From Paenibacillus sp. Marseille-Q4541 (lineage in GTDB: Bacteria; Bacillota; Bacilli; Paenibacillales; Paenibacillaceae): DNA of 64,000 nt. The position numbers were made by a program, and so were the translations under genes. This document shows positions 35,454 through 45,197 of the stretch, piece by piece. Position 1 is the stretch's first letter; each line of letters opens with the position of its first letter. The stretch lies in NCBI RefSeq assembly GCF_018310695.1, contig NZ_JAGXCY010000019.1:30643-94642 (forward strand). The letters are read 5' to 3'. Below the pieces are notes generated by a model. That model made no database searches. It worked only from the letters and a program-made list of their open reading frames with translations, and was not told the DNA's origin.

Positions 35454-36980
35454 TTACTTTCCTTTCACGGTTGCAGGCTTGCGAGCAAGTTCTATATTCT
35501 GTTCCGTGCTGTCAGCACCGCTTGCCGTGTGTCCAGCTACTCTTTTCACAAACAAAGCAACAACGAATCCGAGACAAGCAAGGATAAGGCCTACTGTAAA
35601 TGCATCCATTACGCCTGCCGTCATAGCCGCATTCGTATCCGCAAGCTGAGGATTAGTAATTCCCGCAAGTGCCTTTTTCTCCCCGTTCTGCATTATGGAA
35701 ATGAAGATAGCTGCACCAAGAGCACCCAACGTTTGCTGTAGGGTAGTGAGAACCGCTGTTCCATGAGGATATAGCTCTGCAGGAAGTGCATTAAGGCCAT
35801 TGGTTTGTGCTGGCATCATAATCATGGCAATGGAGATCATCAAAAAGGTCTGTAGAATCATCACGAGCCAAGGAGACTCCAAAGACAGCTGCATGAAACC
35901 GAAGATCGTTATAATTAACATGATCATACCGGGAAGAAGAAGAATCCGGGGACCAAATTTATCAAACACTTTTCCCATCACGGGTGACATAAGCCCATTA
36001 AGTAGTCCTCCAGGTAGCATGACCATTCCCGTCATCAAAGCGCTATAAAGTAATACTTCCTGCAAATATAGCGGCAGTACCAACATCATGGCAAACATCG
36101 TCATCATCACAATGATGGATAGCACGACGGCTACAGAAAACATAGGGTAAATAAATACTTTCATATCCATGACAGGTGAAGAGAGCTTGATCTGCCTCCA
36201 CACAAACAAAGCGAGAGATATCGCACTGATGGCAATAATGAAGGTAACGTAGTTCTGGATTGCTCCGCCGCCTCCTTCGCCCATACTCCCGAACCCAAAT
36301 ACCAGTCCGCCAAACCCCAAAGTGGAAAGAACAATAGAAAATACATCGAGCTTGGGTCTACTCGTACTTGTCACATTGCGTAATTTGATTATTCCGAAAA
36401 TAAGGGTCACAGCAACAATCGGAGCGACCAGGATAAATAGCCAGCGCCAAGATAAATGTTGCAAAATAAATCCGGACAATGTCGGACCAATCGCTGGCGC
36501 AAACATGAGAACGAGTCCAATGAGTCCCATCGCGGCCCCTCTTCGTTCAATTGGAATGACGGCCAAAATAATATTCATCATCAGCGGTATTAATATTGCA
36601 GTACCCACCGCCTGGATTACTCTTCCTAGAAGAAGAATACCAAAACTTGAACTGATAGCCGCGAGAACGGTACCGATCAGAAATAGGGTCATCGCAGACA
36701 AATATAGTTGTCTTGTTGTAAATCGCTGAACAAGGAATGCGGAAACAGGGATAAGCACACCAATGACCAGCATGTAGCTTGTAGATAGCCACTGCGCTAG
36801 ATGAGGTTCAATGTTTAGATCACCCATGATCTGAAACAGAGCTACATTCAGAAGGGTCTCATTCAGAATTGCAACGAAGGCACCTGATAATAGAACAGCA
36901 AGAAGTTGACCGGTTTTAGGAAAGGAAATACTCTTCTGCCCGTTGTTATCTGCTGATTCGTTAACTCCAGTAGTATTCAA
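35454..36980 (-). CDS. MFS multidrug exporter, EmrB/QacA (DHA2, 14-helix) type
   Basis: Proton-driven exporter of 508 residues with about 14 membrane segments. DHA2 family marks are LNVALFQIMGDL after helix 1, helix-4 region GRVIQAVGTAILIPLM, and motif C in helix 5 as APAIGPTLSGFI. It starts with TTG at 36980, five bases after GGAGGAG; no better start exists. It is divergent from nrdDG across a 560-base region. The substrates cannot be predicted; QacA/LmrB-like drug efflux is the likely role. Confidence 0.9.
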   Translation of the reverse strand: MNTTGVNESADNNGQKSISFPKTGQLLAVLLSGAFVAILNETLLNVALFQIMGDLNIEPHLAQWLSTSYMLVIGVLIPVSAFLVQRFTTRQLYLSAMTLFLIGTVLAAISSSFGILLLGRVIQAVGTAILIPLMMNIILAVIPIERRGAAMGLIGLVLMFAPAIGPTLSGFILQHLSWRWLFILVAPIVAVTLIFGIIKLRNVTSTSRPKLDVFSIVLSTLGFGGLVFGFGSMGEGGGGAIQNYVTFIIAISAISLALFVWRQIKLSSPVMDMKVFIYPMFSVAVVLSIIVMMTMFAMMLVLPLYLQEVLLYSALMTGMVMLPGGLLNGLMSPVMGKVFDKFGPRILLLPGMIMLIITIFGFMQLSLESPWLVMILQTFLMISIAMIMMPAQTNGLNALPAELYPHGTAVLTTLQQTLGALGAAIFISIMQNGEKKALAGITNPQLADTNAAMTAGVMDAFTVGLILACLGFVVALFVKRVAGHTASGADSTEQNIELARKPATVKGK

Positions 36981-37177
36981 TTTCTCTCCTCCATCCTATC
37001 TATAAATATATGTAAATCCGGCGTTATCTCCTTCTGATTCCACCACAATCGTAAAGGAATAAAATGAACTTAAAAGAATTAGATCTGCGGACAATGAAGG
37101 GAATTCCAGTACATCACGTTATGAGGAACACCGAAGTTTGACTAGCGGATAGTTTATTATTTTCGCTTGAAAACACT

Positions 37178-37191
37178 TGTGATTTATCACA
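37178..37191. promoter_or_regulatory. TGTGA-N4-TCACA palindrome (FNR/Rex-like)
   Basis: TGTGATTTATCACA is a perfect inverted repeat resembling half-sites of FNR/CRP- and Rex-type regulators. The four-base centre is shorter than their usual six. It lies about 200 bases from the MFS start and 350 from nrdD, so the controlled gene is uncertain. Confidence 0.4.
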
Positions 37192-37411
37192 CTTTTACAA
37201 CATACCACAACCCTGTTTCATCCGCATCGGTCTTTCTTTCCTATATTTGTTTTTTACCTCTTTTATGTGTTGGCGATGATCTTTAATTTTTTGTGAACAC
37301 CTTAATTTGTGACAAATGCTTTTCTCTCAATATGAACAAGGGATTCCGCTGTTAAGCCACCTCTAAACCTTGATCTTCATCATTCGGGATTGTGATTTTT
37401 GTCATACTCAC

Positions 37412-37459
37412 ATTACATATCTTGTAGGTATGATACACAAATAGATCTATATATAGTGT
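37412..37459 (+). promoter_or_regulatory. Candidate NrdR box pair upstream of nrdDG
   Basis: Two 16-base elements, ATTACATATCTTGTAG (37412-37427) and GATCTATATATAGTGT (37444-37459), each keep one good half of the consensus ACACWATATYTTGTRT or its complement. They are separated by 16 bases, the usual 31-32-base centre spacing for paired NrdR boxes in front of ribonucleotide reductase genes. The individual matches are imperfect, so spacing and position carry the argument. Confidence 0.55.
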
Positions 37460-37542
37460 GCATTTCACTACTAAAACGTTAAAAACATACAAATACAAAC
37501 AACACATAACAGAAAACGGAAATCGTGAAGGAGACAATCCAT

Positions 37543-39510
37543 ATGGCAAAATTAGAAGCATTCATTCCCACTCCAAAAAAACCGGACGAACTCACTTATA
37601 TGATGGAGCAAATTATAGGCAGCAAAGATACTGACCTGCTAAGAGAAAATGCAAATATGAACGGAGACTCTTTCAGCGGTAAAATGAGTAAAATCGGTTC
37701 AGAAACAGCCAAGAAACACGTCATGAGCCATGTTCTACCTAAACAAGTTGCGCGGGCAATTGAGCAGGGAGAACTGTATGTACATGATCTAGATCAATAC
37801 GCACTCGGGACAACCAACTGTATTTTTATTCCTTTTGATCGGCTCCTTGAACGCGGCTTTAATACGGGCAATGGATCTGTGCGAACACCCCAGTCCATTA
37901 TGTCTGCAATGTCTCTCGTAGCGATCATTTTCCAATCCCAGCAGAACAGTCAATTTGGGGGCGTTTCTGCCAATAAAATCGATTGGGACCTTGCTCCATA
38001 CGTGACTCGTTCTTTTAGAAAGCATTTTCGAAAAGGTCTGCAGTTGTTTGAGGAAACGTCGTCACTTGCTCAAGATCGTATTCATATGAGTAGTGAGGTG
38101 GCAAAAACGACTTGTCCCAAAGCTTTTGCCTTTGCAACTAATGAAACCATTCAAGAGACACATCAAGCTGCTGAATCCTTAATTCATAACCTGAATACGA
38201 TGAGCAGCCGAGCCGGAGGTCAAATACCGTTCACTTCTCTCAACTATGGACTATGTACTTCTGTGGAAGGAAGACTTGTATCACATGCACTTCTTGATGC
38301 AACGATTGCAGGGCTTGGACATGGTGAAACCCCTGTTTTTCCACAGCATATTTTCCAGTGTAAACAAGGGATTAACCAGACTCCAGGTGAACCTAACTAT
38401 GATCTATTTGAAAAAGCGTTGGAATGTTCTAGCCGTAGATTATATCCAAATTTCGTGAATGTCGATGCTACTTTTAATTTGCCATTTTATCGTGAAAATG
38501 ACCCGGATACGATTATTGCTACCATGGGCTGCCGGACACGTACGATAGCAGATCGTTATGGCCGTAACCGCCAAAGCGGAAAAGGGAATTTATCATTTAA
38601 TACAGTGAATCTCGTGAAACTAGGTATTGAACATGGAACGGTGTACAGAAAACGGACAGAACCTGATTTGCATGGATTTTATAAAAATTTACACCGGGTT
38701 ATGGAGATTGCCCTTGAAGGTTTGCTGCATAGATATGCTATTCAGTCCATCCAACCAGCTAAGGCCTCGGACTTTATGATGCGGGAAGGCGTCTGGGAAG
38801 GGGGAGAACATCTTCAGCCCGATGAGCCGGTAGCTTCACTCCTGAAGCATGGAACACTCTCTATTGGATTTATAGGACTTGCTGAATGTATGAAAGCTTT
38901 GTATGGCAAACATCACGCTGAAGACGAGATTTCATATCAAGAAGCAGTTAAAATCATTGAAATGATGCGTGATTTCTGTGATGTAAAAAGTGACGAGTAT
39001 GGGCTGAACATCACGCTGTTTGCAACACCTGCCGAAGGACTTTCCGGTAAATTTACAGCTATTGATCGGGAGCATTATGGAATGATTCCGGAAATAAATG
39101 ATCGTGATTATTATACGAACTCTTTTCATGTTCCTGTCTACTATTCTCTTTCTGCTGCAAAAAAAATACAGCTGGAAGCACCTTTTCATAAGCTATGTAA
39201 CGCCGGAGCGATCTCTTATGTAGAACTTGATGGGAATGCGAGAAACAATCAAGACGCATTCCGCCGTATCGTACAATATGCCTTGTCTCAAAATATCGGA
39301 TATTTTTCTGTTAACCATCCCTTAGATCGTTGTCCGTCATGCGGCTATGAAGGTGTCATTGGTACGGAATGCCCAAGCTGTGGAATTAGCGAAAATGACA
39401 TCCATTTTAGTCGTCTTCGTCGAGTAACTGGTTATTTAACTGGTGATTACACGGTACGATTCAATTCAGCTAAACAAGCCGAAGTAAGAGATCGGGTTAA
39501 GCATCTATGA
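37543..39510 (+). CDS. nrdD: Anaerobic (class III) ribonucleoside-triphosphate reductase large subunit
   Basis: Glycyl-radical enzyme of 655 residues making deoxyribonucleotides without oxygen. It shows the N-terminal barrel start with LYVHDLDQYALGTTNC, AGGQIPFTSLNYG, the ATMGCRTRT active-site segment, a C-terminal zinc site (CPSCG...CPSCG) and the glycyl-radical loop RRVTGYLTGD with Gly about residue 630. It lacks the ~90-residue N-terminal ATP-cone found in E. coli NrdD, so allosteric activity control may differ. The ATG at 37543 is nine bases after AAGGAG. Coupled to nrdG by a four-base overlap. Confidence 0.95.
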   Translation: MAKLEAFIPTPKKPDELTYMMEQIIGSKDTDLLRENANMNGDSFSGKMSKIGSETAKKHVMSHVLPKQVARAIEQGELYVHDLDQYALGTTNCIFIPFDRLLERGFNTGNGSVRTPQSIMSAMSLVAIIFQSQQNSQFGGVSANKIDWDLAPYVTRSFRKHFRKGLQLFEETSSLAQDRIHMSSEVAKTTCPKAFAFATNETIQETHQAAESLIHNLNTMSSRAGGQIPFTSLNYGLCTSVEGRLVSHALLDATIAGLGHGETPVFPQHIFQCKQGINQTPGEPNYDLFEKALECSSRRLYPNFVNVDATFNLPFYRENDPDTIIATMGCRTRTIADRYGRNRQSGKGNLSFNTVNLVKLGIEHGTVYRKRTEPDLHGFYKNLHRVMEIALEGLLHRYAIQSIQPAKASDFMMREGVWEGGEHLQPDEPVASLLKHGTLSIGFIGLAECMKALYGKHHAEDEISYQEAVKIIEMMRDFCDVKSDEYGLNITLFATPAEGLSGKFTAIDREHYGMIPEINDRDYYTNSFHVPVYYSLSAAKKIQLEAPFHKLCNAGAISYVELDGNARNNQDAFRRIVQYALSQNIGYFSVNHPLDRCPSCGYEGVIGTECPSCGISENDIHFSRLRRVTGYLTGDYTVRFNSAKQAEVRDRVKHL

Positions 39511-40010
39511 CGCCCTTCTCCATTTGCGGATATATTCCAGAATCGATTAATGAGGGTGCGGGTCTACGTGCGGTTGTTTTTATCAGCGGTTGTAAGCATG
39601 CCTGCCCCGGATGTTTTAACCCATCTTCTTGGAGTTTCAGAGCAGGGAAGCCATTCACTGATGAGGAGCAACAACGCATTATTCAGGAGATTGCAGATAA
39701 CCCGTTACTGGACGGACTTACTCTTTGCGGGGGAGATCCTTTTTTCTCTGCTCGTGAATGCACTGCTTTCGTTCATAAGTACAAACAACGTTGTCCCGAA
39801 AAAACGCTATGGGCCTATACAGGGTTTGTCTATGAAGAGTTGATGGAGGATCAAGAGATGCGTACGCTTGCCGAACAATGTGATGTCATCATTGATGGCC
39901 CATTCAAACTGGATTTAAAAGATACAACGCTTCCCTATCGGGGAAGCCGTAATCAACGGATTATTGATGTAAAAGCGTCCTTAATCAACGATTCTGTCGT
40001 TACTTTATAA
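39507..40010 (+). CDS. nrdG: Anaerobic ribonucleotide reductase activating protein
   Basis: Radical-SAM activase of 167 residues that installs the glycyl radical on NrdD. The [4Fe-4S] motif is CKHACPGC, with Cys29, Cys33 and Cys36; the SAM-binding segment includes LTLCGGDPFF. Length and order match NrdG. Its ATG overlaps the nrdD stop (ATGA), giving coupled translation. It is followed by a terminator at 40019-40066, so nrdDG is a two-gene operon. Confidence 0.95.
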   Translation: MTPFSICGYIPESINEGAGLRAVVFISGCKHACPGCFNPSSWSFRAGKPFTDEEQQRIIQEIADNPLLDGLTLCGGDPFFSARECTAFVHKYKQRCPEKTLWAYTGFVYEELMEDQEMRTLAEQCDVIIDGPFKLDLKDTTLPYRGSRNQRIIDVKASLINDSVVTL

Positions 40011-40018
40011 AAAAATAA

Positions 40019-40066
40019 AAACATCCGGTGAACATCTAGTCTCTTGCATGTCCCGGATGTTTTTTC
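40019..40066 (+). terminator. Intrinsic terminator after nrdG
   Basis: AACATCCGG pairs with CCGGATGTT around a 24-base internal stretch, followed by TTTTTCTTTTT. Confidence 0.75.
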
Positions 40067-40121
40067 TTTTTGTACCCACATTGAAAAGATAGATAAAAAT
40101 TGATTGTCTTATGTGAATTTT

Positions 40122-40799
40122 TCATATGTTGTGATTTTTAGATAAGTAGTCATTTACCTCTTCGTTGCTCATTGTATTGTAGATTCCATCCAGAATCGTT
40201 CGCCATATGAAGTGGTTGTCTTGAAACATCTGAGGGACTTCCGGAATAAGAAGGGTACAAACATTCCGTAGATGATAATCTAGCGGCGTAATGTCAGACA
40301 CCGGTGCGTGATTCACAACAAGTAGTCTATACTCACCCACTACAAGGTCATTTAAGACACTTACAAGTTCTTCGGTTTCATATGGCGTTGTTTCTGTGCG
40401 TAGAAAAAAGATTCGCTTACCGCTCTGCACCAGTTGCAAGAATCTGCGCGCTCTATAATCCAATTTTTCTCTCAATTTTGAATAGCTTTGTAAAATTTCC
40501 GGATCATTTTCTTCCAGTGGGAAGTCATGAACGGAATACAAATCATAGGCTGAATCCCGGATCACATAACATCCTGAATCGGAACTTGCTCCGTAATACT
40601 GAAGATTCTCTCTTTTCATCAGGTAACTGAATCGATCGCGAAGCATCGCACTTATACCCGATAAATGAGGGGAGATCATCCAGTCAATCACACCGGCTAT
40701 GTTACGAATTCGACTATGATTAAGCTGACTCGCAGGCAAGCAGTTATGTCCGAGGCTAAACAGTACGTCATATCCCCCTTTTAATTCATCGAGTTCCAT
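40122..40799 (-). CDS. DUF1796 family protein (putative papain-like cysteine peptidase)
   Basis: 225 residues, soluble. The N-terminus has the family hallmark FSLGHNCLPASQL with Cys20, followed by GVIDWMISPHLSGISAML, typical of DUF1796 proteins, for which a papain-like cysteine-peptidase fold has been proposed. A later VVNHAPVSDITP may supply the His. No activity is demonstrated for the family to my knowledge. The start at ATG 40799 is seven bases after GGAGGA; a GTG one codon earlier is possible. It converges on nrdG. Confidence 0.75.
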   Translation of the reverse strand: MELDELKGGYDVLFSLGHNCLPASQLNHSRIRNIAGVIDWMISPHLSGISAMLRDRFSYLMKRENLQYYGASSDSGCYVIRDSAYDLYSVHDFPLEENDPEILQSYSKLREKLDYRARRFLQLVQSGKRIFFLRTETTPYETEELVSVLNDLVVGEYRLLVVNHAPVSDITPLDYHLRNVCTLLIPEVPQMFQDNHFIWRTILDGIYNTMSNEEVNDYLSKNHNI

Positions 40800-40802
40800 C
40801 AC

Positions 40803-41114
40803 CTACTCCTCCTTGTAGCCAATATTTATCCTTATTAGATTAGAGTAAGCATAGTTACGCCTGTGCGATTGAACTTATATTATGAAAAATAGAAAAATAG
40901 GCCCCTCAATCTTAGAAACCGAGGGATGAATCCTTTGACTACCGTTTTGCTTTATTTATGGACCGGAGAAAGAATGGCTACAATTATTCCAGCGGTAAAG
41001 GTGACAAACTAAGCGACCTTTCGATTTGTTGATTCATTGTTCTATCGAAGCGGTAATGATACATAATTACGGAAATTAGGGTTCATACTAGCCAAATGGA
41101 AAGGGTGAATTGAC
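40803..41114. other. Gene-free divergent region
   Basis: 312 bases between the DUF1796 gene and the small acidic protein. It contains a CCCCTC...GAGGG hairpin (about 40903-40927) and a 24-codon open frame (40958-41032) without ribosome site, both of unclear meaning. No recognisable RNA family. Confidence 0.4.
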
Positions 41115-41288
41115 ATGAGTGAAGACAAAACAAATCGCGGAGCCGGTTTTGATTCCATACCTGAGCCGGATCCAAAGCATGTCCCCTTCGATTGGACCAA
41201 CCAATCAGGATCCATGACGATTACCAACTTGACAGAAGATGTACTGGAGACAGACGATAAGAATGAGGATGAAGAAAAAAAGCGATAA
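41115..41288 (+). CDS. Small acidic protein of 57 residues
   Basis: Starts with ATG preceded by AAAGGGTGAA eight bases upstream and ends just before a hairpin and strong terminator. The sequence is very polar: SEDKTNRGAGFDSIPEPDPKH, then a Thr/Asn segment and an acidic-basic tail (DDKNEDEEKKR). No membrane segment or Cys. I recognise no family; such small acidic proteins are common in spore formers, but nothing here proves a spore role. Confidence 0.55.
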   Translation: MSEDKTNRGAGFDSIPEPDPKHVPFDWTNQSGSMTITNLTEDVLETDDKNEDEEKKR

Positions 41289-41356
41289 CCAGGAAGCGCA
41301 AAATATGTGGCTTTCATCAACTTATCGCCGCAGTTATTCTGCGCTTCAGAATCCAC

Positions 41357-41400
41357 AAAAAAGAGAGAAGCCTACGAATGAATAGGTTTCTCTCTTTTTT
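41357..41400. terminator. Bidirectional intrinsic terminator
   Basis: AAAAAAGAGAGAAGCCTA pairs with TAGGTTTCTCTCTTTTTT (one mismatch) around an eight-base loop. It lies between the small protein gene and the convergent ABC ATPase gene. Confidence 0.88.
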
Positions 41401-41434
41401 GAGTTATGCAAATAGGATGCTTACCAAAAAACCA

Positions 41435-42235
41435 TCAGGAAAGATCCCAAACTTCGTGGATTTTAGGAACGTCAGAGATGAGTTGTCTAGTATAGTCGTG
41501 TTGTGGATGAAGGATCACTTCTTCTGCCGGTCCCCGTTCCACCACTTTTCCTTGTTCCATAATGTACAGTGTATCACTCACATAATAGGCGAGCCCTACA
41601 TCATGCGTTATGAAAATAATCGTCATTTTGTTCTCATCTCGCAGTTTTAAGAGCATGTCAAGTATTGTGGAACGTGAGCAAGCATCTACCATCGATGTTG
41701 GCTCATCTGCAATCAAAAGTTTGGGATGAAGCATAAAAATTCTTGCAATCATCAGCCGCTGCATCTGTCCCCCCGACAGCTCAAACGGATATTTATTGTA
41801 TAGTTCTTCAAATTTTAAGTTTACGAAAGAACAAGCTTCTTTCATTCGCTCATTTTCCTCCGCTTTAGATAAGGTAACGCCTTGCAGTTTAAGACAATCT
41901 TGAAGCAATTTCTCTACTTTATAAAACTGATTAAAGGAAGAGAACGGATCTTGGAATATAGCTTGGATATCCTTCCAGTAGTTTTTACGATCTTTATGGC
42001 GGCGTAAAGTTCTCGGTTTTCCTCTGTATTCAATCTGTCCGCTCGTTTCTTTTAACAACCCCATCATCATTTTGGCAAGCGTCGTTTTCCCACTACCGCT
42101 TTCCCCTACAATTGATATAATTTCTCCTTCATGAAAGGTAAAATCCACCTGATCCACTGCTACAGTCTTCTGTTTGCCGTACCCAAAAACTTTAGTGACC
42201 TGCTCTCCGCGGAGCAGTACATTTCCTTTATTCAT
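41435..42235 (-). CDS. Opp/Dpp-type ABC transporter ATPase (OppF-like, short form)
   Basis: Nucleotide-binding subunit of 266 residues with Walker A (GESGSGKTT), Q-loop ([10 protein letters not shown]), signature ([14 protein letters not shown]), Walker B ([12 protein letters not shown]) and H-loop ([11 protein letters not shown]). It lacks the ~60-residue C-terminal Cys-containing extension seen in its partner, which is normal for many OppF proteins. The ATG at 42235 overlaps the end of the oppD-like gene by eight bases; AAAGGAG lies upstream. It is the last gene of the SBP-B-C-D-F operon. Confidence 0.92.
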   Translation of the reverse strand: MNKGNVLLRGEQVTKVFGYGKQKTVAVDQVDFTFHEGEIISIVGESGSGKTTLAKMMMGLLKETSGQIEYRGKPRTLRRHKDRKNYWKDIQAIFQDPFSSFNQFYKVEKLLQDCLKLQGVTLSKAEENERMKEACSFVNLKFEELYNKYPFELSGGQMQRLMIARIFMLHPKLLIADEPTSMVDACSRSTILDMLLKLRDENKMTIIFITHDVGLAYYVSDTLYIMEQGKVVERGPAEEVILHPQHDYTRQLISDVPKIHEVWDLS

Positions 42236-43232
42236 TTTTGTACCACTCCTTTAGTGTGTGGGAGTCAATGATACATCGGTAAACACGGTCCTCTTCTTCC
42301 CGAATGTTGATTTTGCCTTGCAGACACTCTTCATGTGCATATTCACATCGAGGTGCAAAACGGCAACCGACAGGAACTTTTTTGAGATTAGGCGGTGTTC
42401 CAGGGATCGCGGTCAACTTGTGCTCCTTCATCCCCGCTTCTGGTACAATAATAGAACCCATCAGCTTTTTCGTATAGGGATGTACGGGATTAAAAATCAT
42501 CTCCTCTGCCGTTCCACGTTCCACAATCTCCCCTGCATACATGATCATGATGTCATCCGTCACATGATAAAGGAGCGGAAGTTCATGCGTGATAAAGACC
42601 AGGGATTCGATATACCCTTTCTCCAGCAAATGCTTCATCAGCCGTATGACCGCTTTTTGTGAGGTAACGTCAAGCGCTGACGTCGGTTCATCTGCAATGA
42701 GCACTTTGGGATTAAGAATGGTGGAAATCGCAATAACTGTCCGCTGCTTCATACCACCCGATAATTCACTAGGAAAAGAGTCTAGCACTTTCGGAGGTAA
42801 GCCAAGCGTATGGAATCGCTCTTCTGCCATTTTCCGTACTGATTCCCGCTTCAGTTCCGGTCTATGCTCCTTCATAATATCTTCAATAAATCGGATGATC
42901 TTAAGTGTCGGATTTAGAGCATTCATAGCTGCCTGTGGAATATAGGCAATCTCCCTGCCGAGCACTTGTTTACGAAGCTGTTCTTGGTTCAATTTCATAA
43001 TATCGGTTCCATCTATCATAATTGACCCGCCTCCAAAATGAAGCGGAGCAAAGTAAAACCCCATCAGGCTAAGGGCCAAGGTAGATTTACCACAACCCGA
43101 TTCGCCCGCAATACCTAGCGTTTTTCCTTTTTCTAGCTCAAAACTGACCCCGTCCACAGCATATACATGTTCTTTCAATCGGGTCCGGTAATAGGTTTTC
43201 AGGTTGTTTACCGTTAGGATCGGACTTGTCAC
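42228..43232 (-). CDS. Opp/Dpp-type ABC transporter ATPase (OppD-like)
   Basis: ATPase of about 334 residues with Walker A (GESGCGKST), signature ([12 protein letters not shown]), Walker B ([12 protein letters not shown]) and H-loop ([11 protein letters not shown]). A C-terminal oligopeptide-transporter domain has the Cys motif [14 protein letters not shown], which in related proteins binds an iron-sulfur cluster. I prefer GTG at 43232, about 11 bases after AGGAG and clear of the upstream gene; ATG at 43271 would overlap it by 32 bases. It pairs with the OppF-like ATPase. Confidence 0.9.
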   Translation of the reverse strand: MTSPILTVNNLKTYYRTRLKEHVYAVDGVSFELEKGKTLGIAGESGCGKSTLALSLMGFYFAPLHFGGGSIMIDGTDIMKLNQEQLRKQVLGREIAYIPQAAMNALNPTLKIIRFIEDIMKEHRPELKRESVRKMAEERFHTLGLPPKVLDSFPSELSGGMKQRTVIAISTILNPKVLIADEPTSALDVTSQKAVIRLMKHLLEKGYIESLVFITHELPLLYHVTDDIMIMYAGEIVERGTAEEMIFNPVHPYTKKLMGSIIVPEAGMKEHKLTAIPGTPPNLKKVPVGCRFAPRCEYAHEECLQGKINIREEEDRVYRCIIDSHTLKEWYKNE

Positions 43233-43239
43233 CTCTACA

Positions 43240-44076
43240 TCAGCTCCTGATCTTCGGATTAAATATTTCATCCATCCCCGTATTCATTAGATACAAGGAA
43301 AAAGTAATGACCGCGATGGCGACAGCCGCAGGAATAAACGCCCACCAAGCTCCTGCTACCGGGGCTTCAAATACAAGTGCCCAGTTCATAATTATGCCAA
43401 GCGAAATAGTGTTATAAGGTCCTAGTCCGAGCATCGATATCGATGCCTCTGATAGAATGCCAGATGCCGTCTGCAATACAAAGGCCATCACCACATAAGA
43501 AGCGATATATGGCAATATTTCAGAAATAATAATACGTGGTGTACTGTATCCTGAAATTTTTGCAATCCCTACATGATCCCGGTTACGAAGCGATGTCGTT
43601 TGGGCCCTAACGGCCCTTGCCGTCCAAGGCCAGCTCGTCATTCCGATAATGATCGCCGTTACCATCGAACTGCGTGAATCAATACTGACAGAAATAAGAA
43701 TCAGAATGATAAATGACGGGATTACAATAAATATGTTCGTGAAAGAAGTGAGGATATTGTCCAGTACACCGCCAACGTAACCCGAGATCAGCCCCACAGC
43801 GAGACCAATGATGGTGGCAAACACACCTGCGATAAAACCAACAAGAAGTGAAGTTCGGATACCATAAATGAGCTCAAGGAACAAATCCCTGCCGAAATTA
43901 TCGGAACCCAGCCATAGTTTTCCGTCCGGCGGCTGATAAGCCATTGCGATCATTTCAAGCGGATCGTTTTGATTAATGAGCGGATAGATCATGACAACAA
44001 GCAGCATGAGAATAAGCGTCCCTGCTCCAATCATAAATTTCGGTGATCTGAGCAATATTTGTACCGATGTGTTCAT
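43240..44076 (-). CDS. Opp/Dpp-type ABC transporter permease (OppC-like)
   Basis: Membrane subunit of 278 residues: an N-terminal helix after a short cytoplasmic start ([20 protein letters not shown]), the segment [29 protein letters not shown] that marks OppC/DppC, then about five helices. The ATPase-contact loop is near [18 protein letters not shown]. The ATG at 44076 lies nine bases after GGAGG, whose sequence is part of the end of the oppB-like gene; a start further upstream would overlap that gene. Confidence 0.92.
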   Translation of the reverse strand: MNTSVQILLRSPKFMIGAGTLILMLLVVMIYPLINQNDPLEMIAMAYQPPDGKLWLGSDNFGRDLFLELIYGIRTSLLVGFIAGVFATIIGLAVGLISGYVGGVLDNILTSFTNIFIVIPSFIILILISVSIDSRSSMVTAIIIGMTSWPWTARAVRAQTTSLRNRDHVGIAKISGYSTPRIIISEILPYIASYVVMAFVLQTASGILSEASISMLGLGPYNTISLGIIMNWALVFEAPVAGAWWAFIPAAVAIAVITFSLYLMNTGMDEIFNPKIRS

Positions 44077-44077
44077 A

Positions 44078-45088
44078 TTATTGGTCCTCCATTTGCGAGG
44101 CTTTAATTCTTGGATCAATGAATCCATAGACGAGATCAATCGTAAAATTGGCAAGCAGCACAGCAACTGCTATCAGCAGTGTACAGCCGGAGATGAGCGG
44201 ATAATCAAGCTGACGAATAGCTGTAAACATCCACGTGCCGATCCCTGGATAGCTAAACACAATTTCACAGATCAGCGATCCCCCAACCATCGTGCCTATC
44301 GATAAGGCGAGCCCCGTAATTTGCGGTAACATTGCATTTCGGAAGACGTAACCTGCAATTTTGGAATCCCGAATACCAAGCAATTTTCCATATAAAACAT
44401 AGTCCGAATTCAGTTCATAGATGGACATTTCCCGCATCCCAATTGCCTGACCGCCGATGGTTACCAGAACGATAGATAAAAACGGGAGAGTGTGATGCCG
44501 TATAACAGACCATATAAATTCAAAGCTCATTGTAGGAACGAGTTGATAATCATATCCCCCATGAAGCGGGAACCAGTTCAATGTCAAAGCAAAAACGTAG
44601 AGCATAATAATGGCAAGTGTGAAAAAAGGAATCGAGTTTACAAACAGTGCAACTGGAAAAATGACCTTATCAAAAACACCTTTGCGGTATGCGGCTACAG
44701 CGCCGAGTACATTCCCAACGATCCATCCAACAAGAATAGCTGGCAGCTGGAGACCCACGGTCCACGGAACCGCTGAAGCCAGAATATCCGTTACCGGCTT
44801 AGGATACATACCAAAAGAAGTTCCGAGGTTTCCTGTAAATAAGTTTTTCAGGTAGATAATGAACTGCTCCCCTAGCGGCTTGTCAATCCCGAATTCGATA
44901 GCAAACGTTTCGTATACTCGCTTTATGGTATCGCTATCTGTCATCCCCTGTGTCATCTCCGAAACAATCATACTCACCGGGTTTCCCTCGATTAAACGGG
45001 GCAGTAAAAAGTTGAGTCCAATAGCAATTACCAGGGTCAGTAAATACCACAGCGATTTTTTCGCAACATATTTCCCATAAGTATTCAA
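44078..45088 (-). CDS. Opp/Dpp-type ABC transporter permease (OppB-like)
   Basis: Membrane subunit of 336 residues with six helices and the family layout: an N-terminal helix ([21 protein letters not shown]), a long extracytoplasmic stretch, then helices and the contact loop [30 protein letters not shown]. Starts with TTG at 45088 after GGGGGTGA. A hairpin at 45141-45181 between the binding-protein gene and this gene probably lowers expression of the membrane and ATPase subunits relative to the binding protein. Confidence 0.92.
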   Translation of the reverse strand: MNTYGKYVAKKSLWYLLTLVIAIGLNFLLPRLIEGNPVSMIVSEMTQGMTDSDTIKRVYETFAIEFGIDKPLGEQFIIYLKNLFTGNLGTSFGMYPKPVTDILASAVPWTVGLQLPAILVGWIVGNVLGAVAAYRKGVFDKVIFPVALFVNSIPFFTLAIIMLYVFALTLNWFPLHGGYDYQLVPTMSFEFIWSVIRHHTLPFLSIVLVTIGGQAIGMREMSIYELNSDYVLYGKLLGIRDSKIAGYVFRNAMLPQITGLALSIGTMVGGSLICEIVFSYPGIGTWMFTAIRQLDYPLISGCTLLIAVAVLLANFTIDLVYGFIDPRIKASQMEDQ

Positions 45089-45140
45089 ATCATCTCACCC
45101 CCTGAAATAGCTGCAAATACTTAGATTCATGGTAGAAAAT

Positions 45141-45181
45141 AGACCTATACCTGGCTGCAGAAGCCTTCCAAGTATAGGTCT
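45141..45181 (-). terminator. Intercistronic hairpin/partial terminator
   Basis: AGACCTATACCTGG pairs with CCAAGTATAGGTCT (one mismatch). On the minus strand it is followed by ATTTTC. It lies between the binding-protein gene and the permease genes, where partial termination is common. Confidence 0.7.
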
Positions 45182-45197
45182 AGCTAACTAATCTTCG

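Larger units (their letters stand above)
36981..37542. other. Long divergent regulatory region between the MFS exporter and nrdDG
   Basis: A gene-free stretch of 562 bases. It contains the palindrome at 37178-37191 and the NrdR-like box pair at 37412-37459. The part between 37000 and 37170 shows nothing I can assign. No convincing small ORF with a ribosome site was found. Confidence 0.6.

Noticed and set aside
40958..41032. 24-codon ORF (starting MDRRKNG) in the region before the small acidic protein
   Set aside because: No ribosome-binding site and no supporting terminator or similarity.
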